Source: Triparma verrucosa (Eukaryota > Sar > Bolidophyceae > Parmales > Triparmaceae). Taken from it: DNA of 64,000 bases. The notes under the pieces are model-generated. The model searched no databases. It had not been told where the DNA came from and saw nothing but the letters and a program-made list of their open reading frames with translations. Location of the stretch: the NCBI GenBank assembly GCA_030267905.1, contig BRXX01000249.1, forward strand, positions 1 through 64,000, written 5' to 3'. Below are positions 43,849 to 52,754 of this stretch, one piece after another; position 1 is the stretch's first letter, and every line of letters begins with the position of its first letter. The translations under genes and the position numbers were made by a program.

Positions 43849-44194
43849 ATTCGGTGCGGGTTAATTTGTATCTGCGATTGATTGGTTTCAGGTGGGGATC
43901 CAATCAGGGATGGAGATGGGTTTCTGGTAAAACAGGAACAGTTCTTGAAAGGTTGAAGCCGGATTCTGGAAGAAGAGGGGGTTGCCTGATATCAACAGAG
44001 GAATTTCTGGCAGGAAGGAAAAATTTCTTGTCGTTTCCCCGTTCTAAACACCCACCCTCACCCTTTTTTCTGAGAAGGCGAGAAAGGCTCGGGAAGAACG
44101 CAAAGCTCGCAAAGGAGCAACGAGTTGAAGGGATCGAGCGAACTCGAGCCCGACGACGTCTCTCGAGGCAGTCAGACAACAACGCAGGTGGCCC
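43849..44194. promoter_or_regulatory. Divergent intergenic region
   Basis: 346 bp between DNase II and the 44195 membrane-protein gene. Nothing further recognised. Confidence 0.4.
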
Positions 44195-44728
44195 ATGACA
44201 GATGCGTTCTACTCCCCGCTCGTAGACGACATCGACCGCACCCTCTCCCCCGACCCTCTTCATCTGAATCAACCACTCCTCCTTTGCGGCTCGCGCTTCA
44301 AGATCGCTCGCCCGTACCAATTCCTCGCCAAGAATCTCTTCATAATATTCGCAACGTACCTCTTCATCCCTATAATAGCCCTCCACGACGACGGCGACAT
44401 CGGAGGCATAGCATATGCATCTATCCTCATCGCCATCCACGTTCTTTTTATAGTTATCTACTTCTGGCGGGTCAAGTTCTTGAAATTGGACAAGAATAAT
44501 AGACAGTTGGCCGCAAGGGTCCTCGGGCTGGTCTTCTGCGTTATGCTATTGGGTCTTGTAGCTGGCAACTTGGACGAGGATTTGGGGATGTTAGCTGTGG
44601 AGCTATTGGGCTTATGCTTGGTCCACAGTGCCATTTTACTGTTAGTGACAATAGAGGTGAATGTTGAGGTGGAGGGCAAGGGCGACAGCGATAGTATAAT
44701 GATTGAAGAGAAGATTGCTCACGTTTGA
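44195..44728 (+). CDS. Four-span small membrane protein, unknown
   Basis: A 177 aa single-exon ORF. Hydrophobic segments at about residues 45-63 (LAKNLFIIFATYLFIPIIA), 72-93 (IAYASILIAIHVLFIVIYFW), 107-124 (RVLGLVFCVMLLGLVAGN) and 131-152. Charged loops are short. The C-terminus is acidic and probably cytosolic. No motif identifies a family; a channel, scaffold or assembly role is equally open. Confidence 0.65.
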   Translation: MTDAFYSPLVDDIDRTLSPDPLHLNQPLLLCGSRFKIARPYQFLAKNLFIIFATYLFIPIIALHDDGDIGGIAYASILIAIHVLFIVIYFWRVKFLKLDKNNRQLAARVLGLVFCVMLLGLVAGNLDEDLGMLAVELLGLCLVHSAILLLVTIEVNVEVEGKGDSDSIMIEEKIAHV

Positions 44729-44829
44729 TGTAAAATGTCTATGTTTCATACGTAATAATCTGAGGACGACAGCGATAACAGTAATAATTAGGGAAGATAA
44801 TTCGTGATATAAATGTCTTCGTTCCATAT

Positions 44830-46859
44830 TTAATCCTCGTCGCTCTCCTCAATTTTCATTACCTTCGGTGTGTCCTTCGACTTCGTCAAACTCCTGACGG
44901 CAAAGTAAGTCGCGCTGACAATCACGAACGCCGCGTCAAACGTCGCTCCATATCTAAACAATCTAACGGTTCCAACTCTCTCCTGCACCTTCCCTCCGAT
45001 GATAGCCCCGATGCTCTGCCCCAGCCCTCCGTACATGGCGTTCATAAACGTCAGCAACGTAGCGCTCATTCCCTTCGGGCTAATCTTATGAGTATAAATA
45101 GTCGCCGTACTCCAAAAGAGTGCGAAAGTAGCACCCCTGGGAGGAGAGCCGAGGAGCGAAGCCGAAGAGCGAAGCGACTCGTTAGAATTTCAGAATAAAT
45201 AATCACGCCTCGTTAACTCCTCACCTCAAAAACTCAGCCGGCAACCCCCCCAACGGCACCTTCATCCTCGAATAAATAGTAAACCTAACAGCATAACTCG
45301 CCAGCGTCCCAATAAGCACCTTCTGCACCCCCAAATTCCTCGTCAACCTCCCGCTAAACCAAAACATCGGCACCCCAGCGCTCGCGCTCACGAACCTCGA
45401 TATACCCATATCTTTACCTGTGCCTCCTACTTCTCTCATTCTTACGTAGGCGAAATTTTCTATGCAGCCTGAGGATACGCCTACGGCGAAGACTAAGAAG
45501 AAGAAGACTAATGCGTCGACGTTTTTTGTGAGGAGGGTTAGGCCTTCTTTGAATTTTGGGCCTTCAGGATTACGGCCTTCCACGGAAGAAGGAGAGGAGG
45601 GGAGGGAGGGGACTTTGAAGTTTTTTAATATGAAGAAGGTGGGGATGCTGACGAGGCCGTGGATAAGGAAGGGGAGGCGGTAGCCAAGGCTGCTTTTAGC
45701 TATGAGAATTCCGACGATGCTGTGTGTGCGTGTTTTTTTATGCGTGTTAAAAAAATGCGTTTTTGTTTTGTTTTTGTTTTCTCCAACATCCCAATTCTTG
45801 ACCAGGTTGTGTGCTTCCCCCTCACCTGCTTCCCAACCCGAAACCCAACTGCCCGTAAAGCCTCATCTTCCCGTAACTCCCTTTATCCCTCAACATCGCC
45901 ATGACGCTATTATCCAAAAGCGGCTTAACAGGAGCATTCAACGCCGCAGTAACAAAAACATTAGCCGCCAAATAAACAGGGTTAACGCTTAAAAGCATCA
46001 TGAGCCTCGTAACGACAGAGGAGGAGAACGTTAGGAGGAGGATTTTCTTGTGGTTGCCGTGCCGGTCGGAGTAGGCGCCCCAGAGGGGGGAGATTAGGAA
46101 GGTTGTTATGGGGTTGACGGAGCCGAGGTAGCCGATCCAGGAGCCAGGGAGGTTGAGGGAGTGGTAGTAGACGGGGAGGTAGGGGAAGAGGGAGCCTATG
46201 GAGATGTAGAAGAAGAGGAAGGTTAGGCGGGATTGGACTAGTATGCTGTTGTGCTGTTGTTGTGGTTGTTGTTGTTGTTGTGGTTGTGTGTGTTAGCGTG
46301 TGCAATCGACATCAATGTCTACGATAGAATCTACGTAGATCACGATATTGTCGGTGGGAGGTTTTGATATTTCACTATTATTACGTCTTTTTTGCTCCCG
46401 CTGTAGAGAAACGTAATTGATTGTACTCAAAGGTCGTCTATTCCGCCCTTGGGATCATTTTTGACGGCGCATTCCTAACTTTATTTGTTTGCACCCTCGC
46501 GCAACAATTGCAGGCCATCTGCTGCACCTTACCTCAATATCACCCCCTTTTAACTTTCCACTATTAATTATATCCGTAGCGTGTCCGCCTCTACATGTTT
46601 GAATGATTTTGATATTAATATTATCATCAATGTCGTTATCATCTCTATCATAGGCTCTATTATGATCCGATGTCGGAAGTTCAGGAGGATTACTTTTTAG
46701 AGGGCCTGATTTTATACAAATACGAGACGATTGAGGGAGAGAGGAGGTTAATGGGAAGAGAAGGAGGAAAAATATAAAGGATAGGAATAAAGGTGTGAGC
46801 ATCGCAGTCGAATTGTGGACGAATGGAAAGGGATTGTGAAGAGGGTGTCCCACTGGCAA
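44830..46859 (-). CDS. Major facilitator superfamily transporter, MFS_1-like/MFSD6 type
   Basis: Exons 46859-46533, 46253-45826, 45719-45225 and 45136-44830 give 519 aa with consistent phases. The transporter half-signature YLGSVNPITTFLISPLWGAYSDRHGNHKK shows the loop 2-3 motif (GAYSDRHG), and MLRDKGSYGKMRLYGQLGFG matches the conserved segment of MFSD6/NupG-like members (YGxxRLxGxxGxG). GLGQSIGAIIGGKVQERVG lies near the C-terminal half equivalent. About 12 spans are expected. Exon 1 supplies a hydrophobic signal (LFLSFIFFLLLFPLTSSLP), suggesting an organelle or ER-routed start; its join is frame-consistent but less certain. Substrate unknown. Intron 3 is introner-like. Confidence 0.8.
45137..45224 (-). 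repeat. Introner-like intron (MFS gene, intron 3)
   Basis: Sense GTGAGGAGTTAACGAGGCG...ATTCTAACGAGTCGCTTCGCTCTTCGGCTTCGCTCCTCGG...CCCAG. The CTTCGCTC unit is present twice. Confidence 0.8.
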
Positions 46860-47017
46860 GTCTCATCAATCAATGTCCAACTTCACTTTTTTTTTGACGA
46901 AAGACCACCAATAACTCCGACGTCATCTCCTCTCCCTTCTACCAAGGGGGTTTCGTCCATAAACACATCATCTACATAAATTAACCTGTTAGGGTAACCC
47001 TGTATTTCGGATAGCGA

Positions 47018-47506
47018 TTGAAGCATCCCAATCACCACATCTTTGTCCTCTCAATATCAATAACTTTCCCCTGGATCCGCCCGATCCGCGCCGAGTCAAT
47101 GAACTGCTTAATCCGTTTCACCGATTGGTTGATGAGGAATCCTTTATGCTCCACCTTCATCTCCCTCCTCACTCTAATCTTCTTCACAATCTTCCTCCGC
47201 GTAATCATAACACCAAACTCAACCCTCTCACCTCTAGGAGTCGACTACTCCAAACATTCGATTGAAGGTAAAGCTGAGTTACGAGCGTATTATTCAGGGA
47301 CAGCTTTATGTATATCTTCGGCATTATATATGAAATCAATAGATGAATCTACGAAACTTTTATTAATAAAAATACTTCTATGGGGATTCGCAAGTGGAAG
47401 GGTTGTAGGTTACATCGTCGATGGGAGAAATGATGTAGGGGCTGATGGTATTTTTATTGTTGAAGTTATTGGGGGCGCTTGCGCTCATTTATTGAGAGGG
47501 CGGTGA
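47018..47506 (+). CDS. Small membrane protein, DUF4345-like
   Basis: A 162 aa ORF with membrane segments near residues 44-63 (STFISLLTLIFFTIFLRVII), 90-105 and 112-130. The block LRAYYSGTALCISSALYMKS followed by KILLWGFASGRVVGYIVDGR fits the pattern of DUF4345 proteins (R-x-Y-G/S-G...GR-x-x-G/S). Function is not known for that family. The first ~25 residues are irregular, so the true start may be the internal Met near residue 28 or a lost 5' exon. Confidence 0.5.
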   Translation: MKHPNHHIFVLSISITFPWIRPIRAESMNCLIRFTDWLMRNPLCSTFISLLTLIFFTIFLRVIITPNSTLSPLGVDYSKHSIEGKAELRAYYSGTALCISSALYMKSIDESTKLLLIKILLWGFASGRVVGYIVDGRNDVGADGIFIVEVIGGACAHLLRGR

Positions 47507-47618
47507 AGAGCGACGTTAGGGAATTTGAAGGGGAGGGAACGAGAGGAAGGATGAATATTTGAAGAATAAGGACAGTGGCATTTAAGCATACGATTTTATG
47601 GGTTTTTATCTTTTATTT

Positions 47619-48068
47619 TTATGCTATGTTGTTGTGTTCAATCAGAAGGTGATATGGGAGGTGTGGTGTCGGGTGCTTTCGTTGTTTGTGTTTTTTGAGG
47701 GTGATTGCTCGCTTTGACTTGTAGGAGCATCCGTCTTGATCACAGCGGTGCCATAGAACGTCGATATCATGAACGTCTGCTTTGTGTCTCTTGAGGTTTC
47801 TTGCTTGCTTTGCCTTGTAGTCGCAGCCTTCTTGATCGCAGCAGTGCCATCGTACGTCAATATCATGAACATACTGTTTGTGTTCTTTGAGGGTGCCTGC
47901 TTGCTTTGCCTTGTAGTCACAGCCGTCTTGATCGCAGCAGTGCCATCGGACGTCAACGTCATTAACATACCGTTTGTGCCTTTTGAGATGGCATGCTAGC
48001 TTTGACTTATAGTCGCATCCATACACACCGCACACCCAGTTCCCCCGTATATTCCGTTCTCCAACCAA
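47619..48068 (-). CDS. Protein with four tandem C2H2-type zinc fingers
   Basis: 149 aa made almost entirely of four 32-residue repeats (96 bp each), pattern W-x-C-x5-C-x-Y-K-x-K-x4-L-K-x-H-K-x-x-x-H, e.g. GCDYKAKQAGTLKEHKQYVH. The two Cys and two His of a C2H2 finger are kept in every copy. A similar Trp-containing variant is known from expanded finger families in protists. Repeats 2 and 3 are nearly identical in DNA, a sign of recent unequal crossing-over. The short length suggests either a complete small DNA/RNA-binding protein or the 3' end of a longer gene. Confidence 0.7.
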   Translation of the reverse strand: MVGERNIRGNWVCGVYGCDYKSKLACHLKRHKRYVNDVDVRWHCCDQDGCDYKAKQAGTLKEHKQYVHDIDVRWHCCDQEGCDYKAKQARNLKRHKADVHDIDVLWHRCDQDGCSYKSKRAITLKKHKQRKHPTPHLPYHLLIEHNNIA

Positions 48069-48399
48069 CCTGTGTGGGTCTCAAAGGTCTCTAAGACAAA
48101 AACCCCAAGGTGAGCAAAAGCTGCAAAGTTATAGCCCTCGATCAGTCCAATCACTCAGGCCCCACTAACTTATAATTTAACGAGCCTGGGTCAACTTTCT
48201 GTATCGACAAGTTGTAGATTTCGGGTCACTTCTTCTCTGGCAAGCAGAACTTTGAAAAAATCCCTTTTGCCAAGCGCTGACGTCCACAACCTGCTAAAAC
48301 AGGAAATACACACACTTTATTGACCTGACCCCCCCCCCCCGGATACAACCAAACCGTTTGCAAACAAACCTCCCCAGAATTGAGTAATAAACTCCTTGC
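48069..48399. promoter_or_regulatory. Divergent intergenic region
   Basis: 331 bp between the finger gene and the RING-CH gene, with a poly-C run (48330-48341). No ORF of value. Confidence 0.4.
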
Positions 48400-50164
48400 A
48401 TGGCCTCCAACTTCTCCTCCTACGAAGAAACAGGAACATGTCGATTCTGCCTGGACGTTGACCTTACAAAAAATCTTATATCCCCGTGTGCGTGCACTGG
48501 CTCGGCACAGTTCATCCACTTGAGCTGTCTTCGCCAGTGGCAGAGGGTCAATTCGTTGGAGACCAGCCAGCCTTTAGCAAGGGAAAGAGACACGAGAGGG
48601 AGTATTTGCCAAGCTTGTAGAACGGAATTTGATCCCAAGCCACTGAGCGATATGGAAATCCTGGCCGAGAAGCTGCAGGATCACGGAGTATTAGAGGGAT
48701 TGGGGATGGATCCAACCGACGGGAGTGGGACTGATGGGTTACTGTTGAGCTTGATAGTGGCGAGCGAGAAGATGAGCGGAGCTTTAGGGGAAGATCAGAG
48801 GAGGAGGGGTGAAGCTGCGGAACAGGGACAGGGCGTCAGGGGGGAAGGGGAAGAGCAGAGGGATAGCAGGGCTGGGGATGGAGGTGGGGGTGGATCGACG
48901 TCGAGGTCCAGGTGGACAACCGTGAGAGCGAGGATTCTGGAGACTGTTAGGAGAATGAACAACGCGAGCTCGGCGGGCGACGGGAGTGAAGAAGAAGGCG
49001 ATGGCAGAGGGGGAGGAAGTGAAGGTCCGCTAGCACCAGCACCGGCACCATCTGTTACCAGTAGTGTGGTGGACGGAGGAGGACAGCCAGCAGCGGGAGT
49101 AAGGGGTAGCATGGTCTCCGCCCTTTTCGCCTTGATAGAACTGAAGAAGGCGCACTGGGTCAAAGGCATATACTTCATTTACGACGTCGTGCAACATCCG
49201 TCGTCGTCGTCGGACATATCGCACGACAGCGTCATTGCCAGCAACCTCTCCCGCAGAATCCCGTTCCTCCTTGACTCCTGCTCGGTGCCGCCCAAGGTTT
49301 TGGCCGACTTCGAAGGTGAGAACGAGGAGCGAAGCGACGATATAGTAGCAAGGTATACCTTGCTAATATAGTTAGGTGTAATTTATGCTACTATAACGAG
49401 GTGGCCTAACCCAATATTCACGCTCGTCGCAGCCTGCGAGTTGAACGGCAGTTTGGAAACTGGAACCTGGAATAACGAAGGGGGCACAATACAGGTTTTT
49501 CTGCACAACGGCGGTCCAGTTAACTGGTCGAGTTGTCACAGAGCGCTGATTGTTTGCGAGCATCTGACGGAGGCACAGGTGGGCAAGTGTATAGCCGACG
49601 CTTTGGAGAAGTACGAGGAGGATATTGGAGGACGCGATGATGCTGAGTTTTACTTGAAGCATTTGCCGTTGAGAAAGGGGGAGTGGGGTGGGATTAGGGA
49701 TGGGGATGGGGAGGAGGGAAAGACTGAGGAGGCGGGGGAAGAGCACAAGGGATACGCTATAGTGGCCGACTTTCGCACCGCCATATGTGTAGGGCAAGAG
49801 CTGATCTCGTCGCAGCTCCTGGCGGCGCCAGTTGAAATTCGCTCCTTCGCGGGGTACGCAAAATGGGGAAGGGCACAGCTTCTGAAGGAGGTGAGAGTGT
49901 GCGAGGATCGGATCGACGAGCTGAATATTCGCGATATTGGCGTCCATCTCCAGGGCTTTCGTACGTAATGTTGCCGCTGCCAACTCCACCGCCGTTTCTA
50001 ACGCTATACAAATACGCTCGTCACAGTTTCTGAAGAAATCGTGGGGGGCAATATACGACGGATCGAAGTATTTAAGGAAGGAAATTAAGGATCCCAGGCA
50101 GGCGAGCAGAGCGTGGGAGGAGGCGGTGGGTGAAGCTACATCAGTGAGAGACGACGACGACTAA
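48400..50164 (+). CDS. RING-CH (MARCH-type) zinc finger fused to an AlgH/UPF0301-like domain
   Basis: Exons 48400-49315, 49433-49890 and 50027-50164 give 503 aa. Residues 12-77 are a RING-CH finger: CRFCLD...SPCACTGSAQFIHLSCLRQW...CQAC, the C4HC3 spacing of MARCH E3 ligases. An acidic/Gly-rich linker follows. Residues ~325-480 resemble AlgH (DUF179): VFLHNGGPVNW near its start, AEFYLKHLPL in the middle, then EIRSFAGYAKWGRAQLLKE and KKSWGAIYDG, matching the GYAGWGxGQLExE...W hallmark. No transmembrane pair typical of MARCH proteins is seen, so it is a soluble type. A redox-linked ubiquitin ligase is a guess. Introns 1 and 2 are introner-like. Confidence 0.82.
49316..49432 (+). repeat. Introner-like intron with internal palindrome
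   Basis: GTGAGAACGAGGAGCGAAGCGACGATATAG at the start and CGCTCGTCGCAG at the end, i.e. inverted complementary ends. Inside is a perfect 18 bp palindrome AGCAAGGTATACCTTGCT (49347-49364) and a 10 bp inverted repeat TATAGTAGCA (49341-49350) / TGCTACTATA (49386-49395). Confidence 0.8.
49891..50026 (+). repeat. Introner-like intron (RING-CH/AlgH gene, intron 2)
   Basis: Donor GTGAGAGTGTGCGAGGATCGG; 3' end TTTCTAACGCTATACAAATACGCTCGTCACAG. Shares the branch CTAAC and CGCTCGTC(G/A)CAG end. Confidence 0.6.
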
Positions 50165-50256
50165 AAATATGTTTTTGAAATGCAAAGAATCGAGTTTATT
50201 ATTTTATTATTCATTTAAAATAGCAGCTGCAAACAAAAACGCCCCCCTCCAGCCGC

Positions 50257-51664
50257 TCATTCATCCGGCGAGAGTTCCTCGCCGCTCTGGGTGTCAGCGT
50301 CATCGGCCACGACGGAGAAGGAGCACGAGAGGTGCCAGCGCTTGAAGTCCGTCTGCTCCTGCTGCAAGGTGGGCAGCATCTGCTCCTGCCACAATCGCGC
50401 CAGCCGGTTGCGCTCCTCCAGCAGCCGGCGCGCGGCCGTGTTGCTGCCGCTCTTGTCCGAGAGGAGCTCCCCCAGGATGTTGTCCGCGAGGGATGGGAGG
50501 CCTCCCCCGTGCGCCCATTTGTTGTGCCCGTTGATCATGGGCATGAATGTTGAGGTTATCGAGCGGAGGACCGAAGAGGACGAGGATGATGAGGAGGGTT
50601 CGGTCAGTCGCAGGAGCGCCTCTTTGGTGGCGAGAAGTTTCAGAAGGTCGTAGTTCGCGAGGCGGAATGGCGAAGACCGGCCTCCCCCCTTCGATACCGT
50701 CTCTCCGTTGGGGCCGGTGCTGAATGTGGTCCCCGCCTCGCCGCTGTCGAGCACCTCATTACAGTCCTCCTCCACCAGGAAGGCCAGGTCCTCCGCCAGC
50801 TCCGCCGCGATCTGCTCGCGGATTTCCTGCGACGAGCGAAGCGACGAGTTAGAATAATGTAGTAGTGGAGAAGACATAAATTCGCGAACATGTGAATGGT
50901 AAACGCGCCTCTTTGCTCGACTCTCTTACCAGCAGGCTTGTGGCCACAGCCACGGGTCGAATCAGTTCGGTGTATTCAAAGTACCTGGGTTTCAAATACG
51001 GGTTGCTGTTGCTACGGCGAGCGTAGCGAGCCAAGGAGCGAAGCGACGAATTAGAATAAAGCAGCGGTGATGGTGGAATTCGCGACGACTCACCGATTGT
51101 AGTCGCCCATGCCGGTTCCGCCCCGTCCCAGACCTGCGGCACATCCCATCGGCTTCTTTATCGTAACTTCGATCTCTGGATATATCAATATCGCACAGAG
51201 GTAGGACGACGTGTCCTTCGTGGGCAGCGCGTTGATACCGTGATAATCTACGTGCAGCGCGGAGCAGTTCTCGGGCCGCAGGAACTCGCAGAGCCAGTTG
51301 CTATGGGTCTCGTCCATGTTCAAGTCGTAGTAGTAGAGCTGCTGCTGAACCGCCCGCTGCGTAAGAAACCTCGACAGCCCCGGCGGTAGCTTGTCGGGCG
51401 GCTGGGGAGCGAAGCGACGAGTTAGTATTGATGACCATTTGAGCAACGAGTTTATATGACCGACCGTACTCCCTCGCAGCTTCTCACCGGCGGCTCGCTG
51501 ACGCCGCCGAACGGGTCGAACGTGAAGCCCGCGCTGTCAGGAACGGCAAAGGCTGGCGTCCTTCTGCTGGCAGCTGAGCGCTCAGCTATCGAAGTTGTGT
51601 GTTGGGGAAGGAAGGAGGTCGTCGACGCGCAGAAAAGCAGGAGCAGGTAGAGCTTCTCAATCAT
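50257..51664 (-). CDS. Presequence-bearing protein of unknown function, possibly plastid
   Basis: Exons 51664-51488, 51401-51094, 51011-50930 and 50826-50257 give 378 aa. Residues 1-19 are a signal peptide (IEKLYLLLLFCASTTSFLP) followed by a Ser/Ala/Arg-rich transit-like stretch; the SFLP junction recalls plastid presequence cleavage sites of secondary-plastid algae. The conserved-looking core reads LSRFLTQRAVQQQLYYYDLN, then ALHVDYHGINALPTK, then NPYLKPRYFEYTELIRPVAV. The C-terminus is helical and acidic. I do not recognise a family. All three introns (103, 82 and 86 nt) are introner-like, the highest density in the window. Confidence 0.75.
50827..50929 (-). repeat. Introner-like intron
   Basis: Sense 3' end ATTCTAACTCGTCGCTTCGCTCGTCGCAG, the cleanest acceptor-side copy in the window. 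The donor is GTAAGAGAG. Confidence 0.9.
51012..51093 (-). repeat. Introner-like intron
   Basis: GTGAGTCGTCGCG donor; ATTCTAATTCGTCGCTTCGCTCCTTGGCTCGCTACGCTCGCCGTAG acceptor side. Only 82 nt in all. Confidence 0.9.
51402..51487 (-). repeat. Introner-like intron
   Basis: GTGAGAAGCTGCGAGGGAG donor; ATACTAACTCGTCGCTTCGCTCCCCAG acceptor. The donor block AAGCTGCGAGG is shared with the 14464-14625 intron of the ankyrin gene. Confidence 0.9.
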
Positions 51665-51965
51665 TATATAGTTGGCAAGGATCGAACGGGGTTACGTGGC
51701 CTGAATAGCAGCTGATTTATTTTTCCAGAGCATCCAATTTTCCTTCAAAGACAGAATCAGCCCTTGTTGTCCTCTCTGGACGCTCTTCTCGCCTCAAAAA
51801 TTACCTGACTCAGACAAGGAACCTACAGGATTGTTTTCATAAAGTTTCAGCGTTGAATCTGTAGAGGTTCAGGGCCAGTATTGATTTCCATTTAGAAAGT
51901 GGGTTCGACCGACGCCGACGTCTCCCCCTTCACTTTCTCTCTTTCACTCTCTCTCCCTCTTCCCG
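51665..51965. promoter_or_regulatory. Divergent intergenic region
   Basis: 301 bp with a CT-rich tract (TTTCTCTCTTTCACTCTCTC near 51930) just before the next start codon, a likely initiator or 5' UTR feature. Confidence 0.4.
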
Positions 51966-52694
51966 ATGTACCTCTTCCTGATAGTAGCTTTATTATGTAT
52001 CGCCATGGCCTTAATTTTCTTCCTTATTTTCTCCGAAGAGACTTATTTAGTGCTCAAACATGCACGCCCCGACATCTTCACGCTCTGTTTCTGGGCCGCG
52101 TTCCTGATTTTTCTACACGCGATCGTGGGTATTCTCGAGGAGAATATCAAGATCTCGTGCTGCTGTCTATCTTGTTTCATCGCGCTTTTAAACTTTAGAG
52201 TATGGTTTATTGTTGAATCGACCTGCTTCGTTTCAATCGACCTGACTGACAACGGCGAGCTCCCGAATTTTCTTTTTGAGGACCTCGATGTCAAGACGGA
52301 GTTAAAGCATCACGGCTGGTCATTCACCAAGAAATTGGCGACGCAGAAGGCGAAGAGGTTGAAAAAAAGGTAAGACTACGACTCTATCAATATGTAATTT
52401 GTAGCCCTAACACATGTTACCAGGCGGAAGAGGACCAAGCGTCGCCAACCCTCCCAGCCCGTCAACAACGCCGACTCCGACGAAGTCTTCGCATTCTCCA
52501 GCATCAGCGTCCAGAGCTCGTCGCCCGCCAAGACGGCGGTGAAGACTTTGGGCGCTTTGTTGCTGGGCGCGGTGTTGTTCTTGTTTGGAGTCGTCGTCTT
52601 TGGCGCGTTCTATCTTGTCAGACCGATTGTTCAAGTGAGGCACTTTTGGCGCAGGCGGATCTCTAGGCTCATTCCGCATAAGATGATACGTTGA
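51966..52694 (+). CDS. Small multi-pass membrane protein, unknown
   Basis: Exons 51966-52369 and 52424-52694 (54 nt intron) give 224 aa. Two N-terminal spans (residues 1-22 and 38-57), a Cys-Cys-Cys cluster (SCCCLSC), a third short span near 66-80, a basic linker, and a C-terminal span (LGALLLGAVLFLFGVVVFGAFYLV) near residues 175-198 followed by a basic tail (WRRRISRLIPHK). No family recognised. Converges on the rhomboid gene with a 60 bp gap. Confidence 0.7.
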
Positions 52695-52754
52695 TGACGA
52701 CTCAGACGATAGATGACGATAACCCCAAAAAAGTGAATTCTTTTCTTGACTAAA

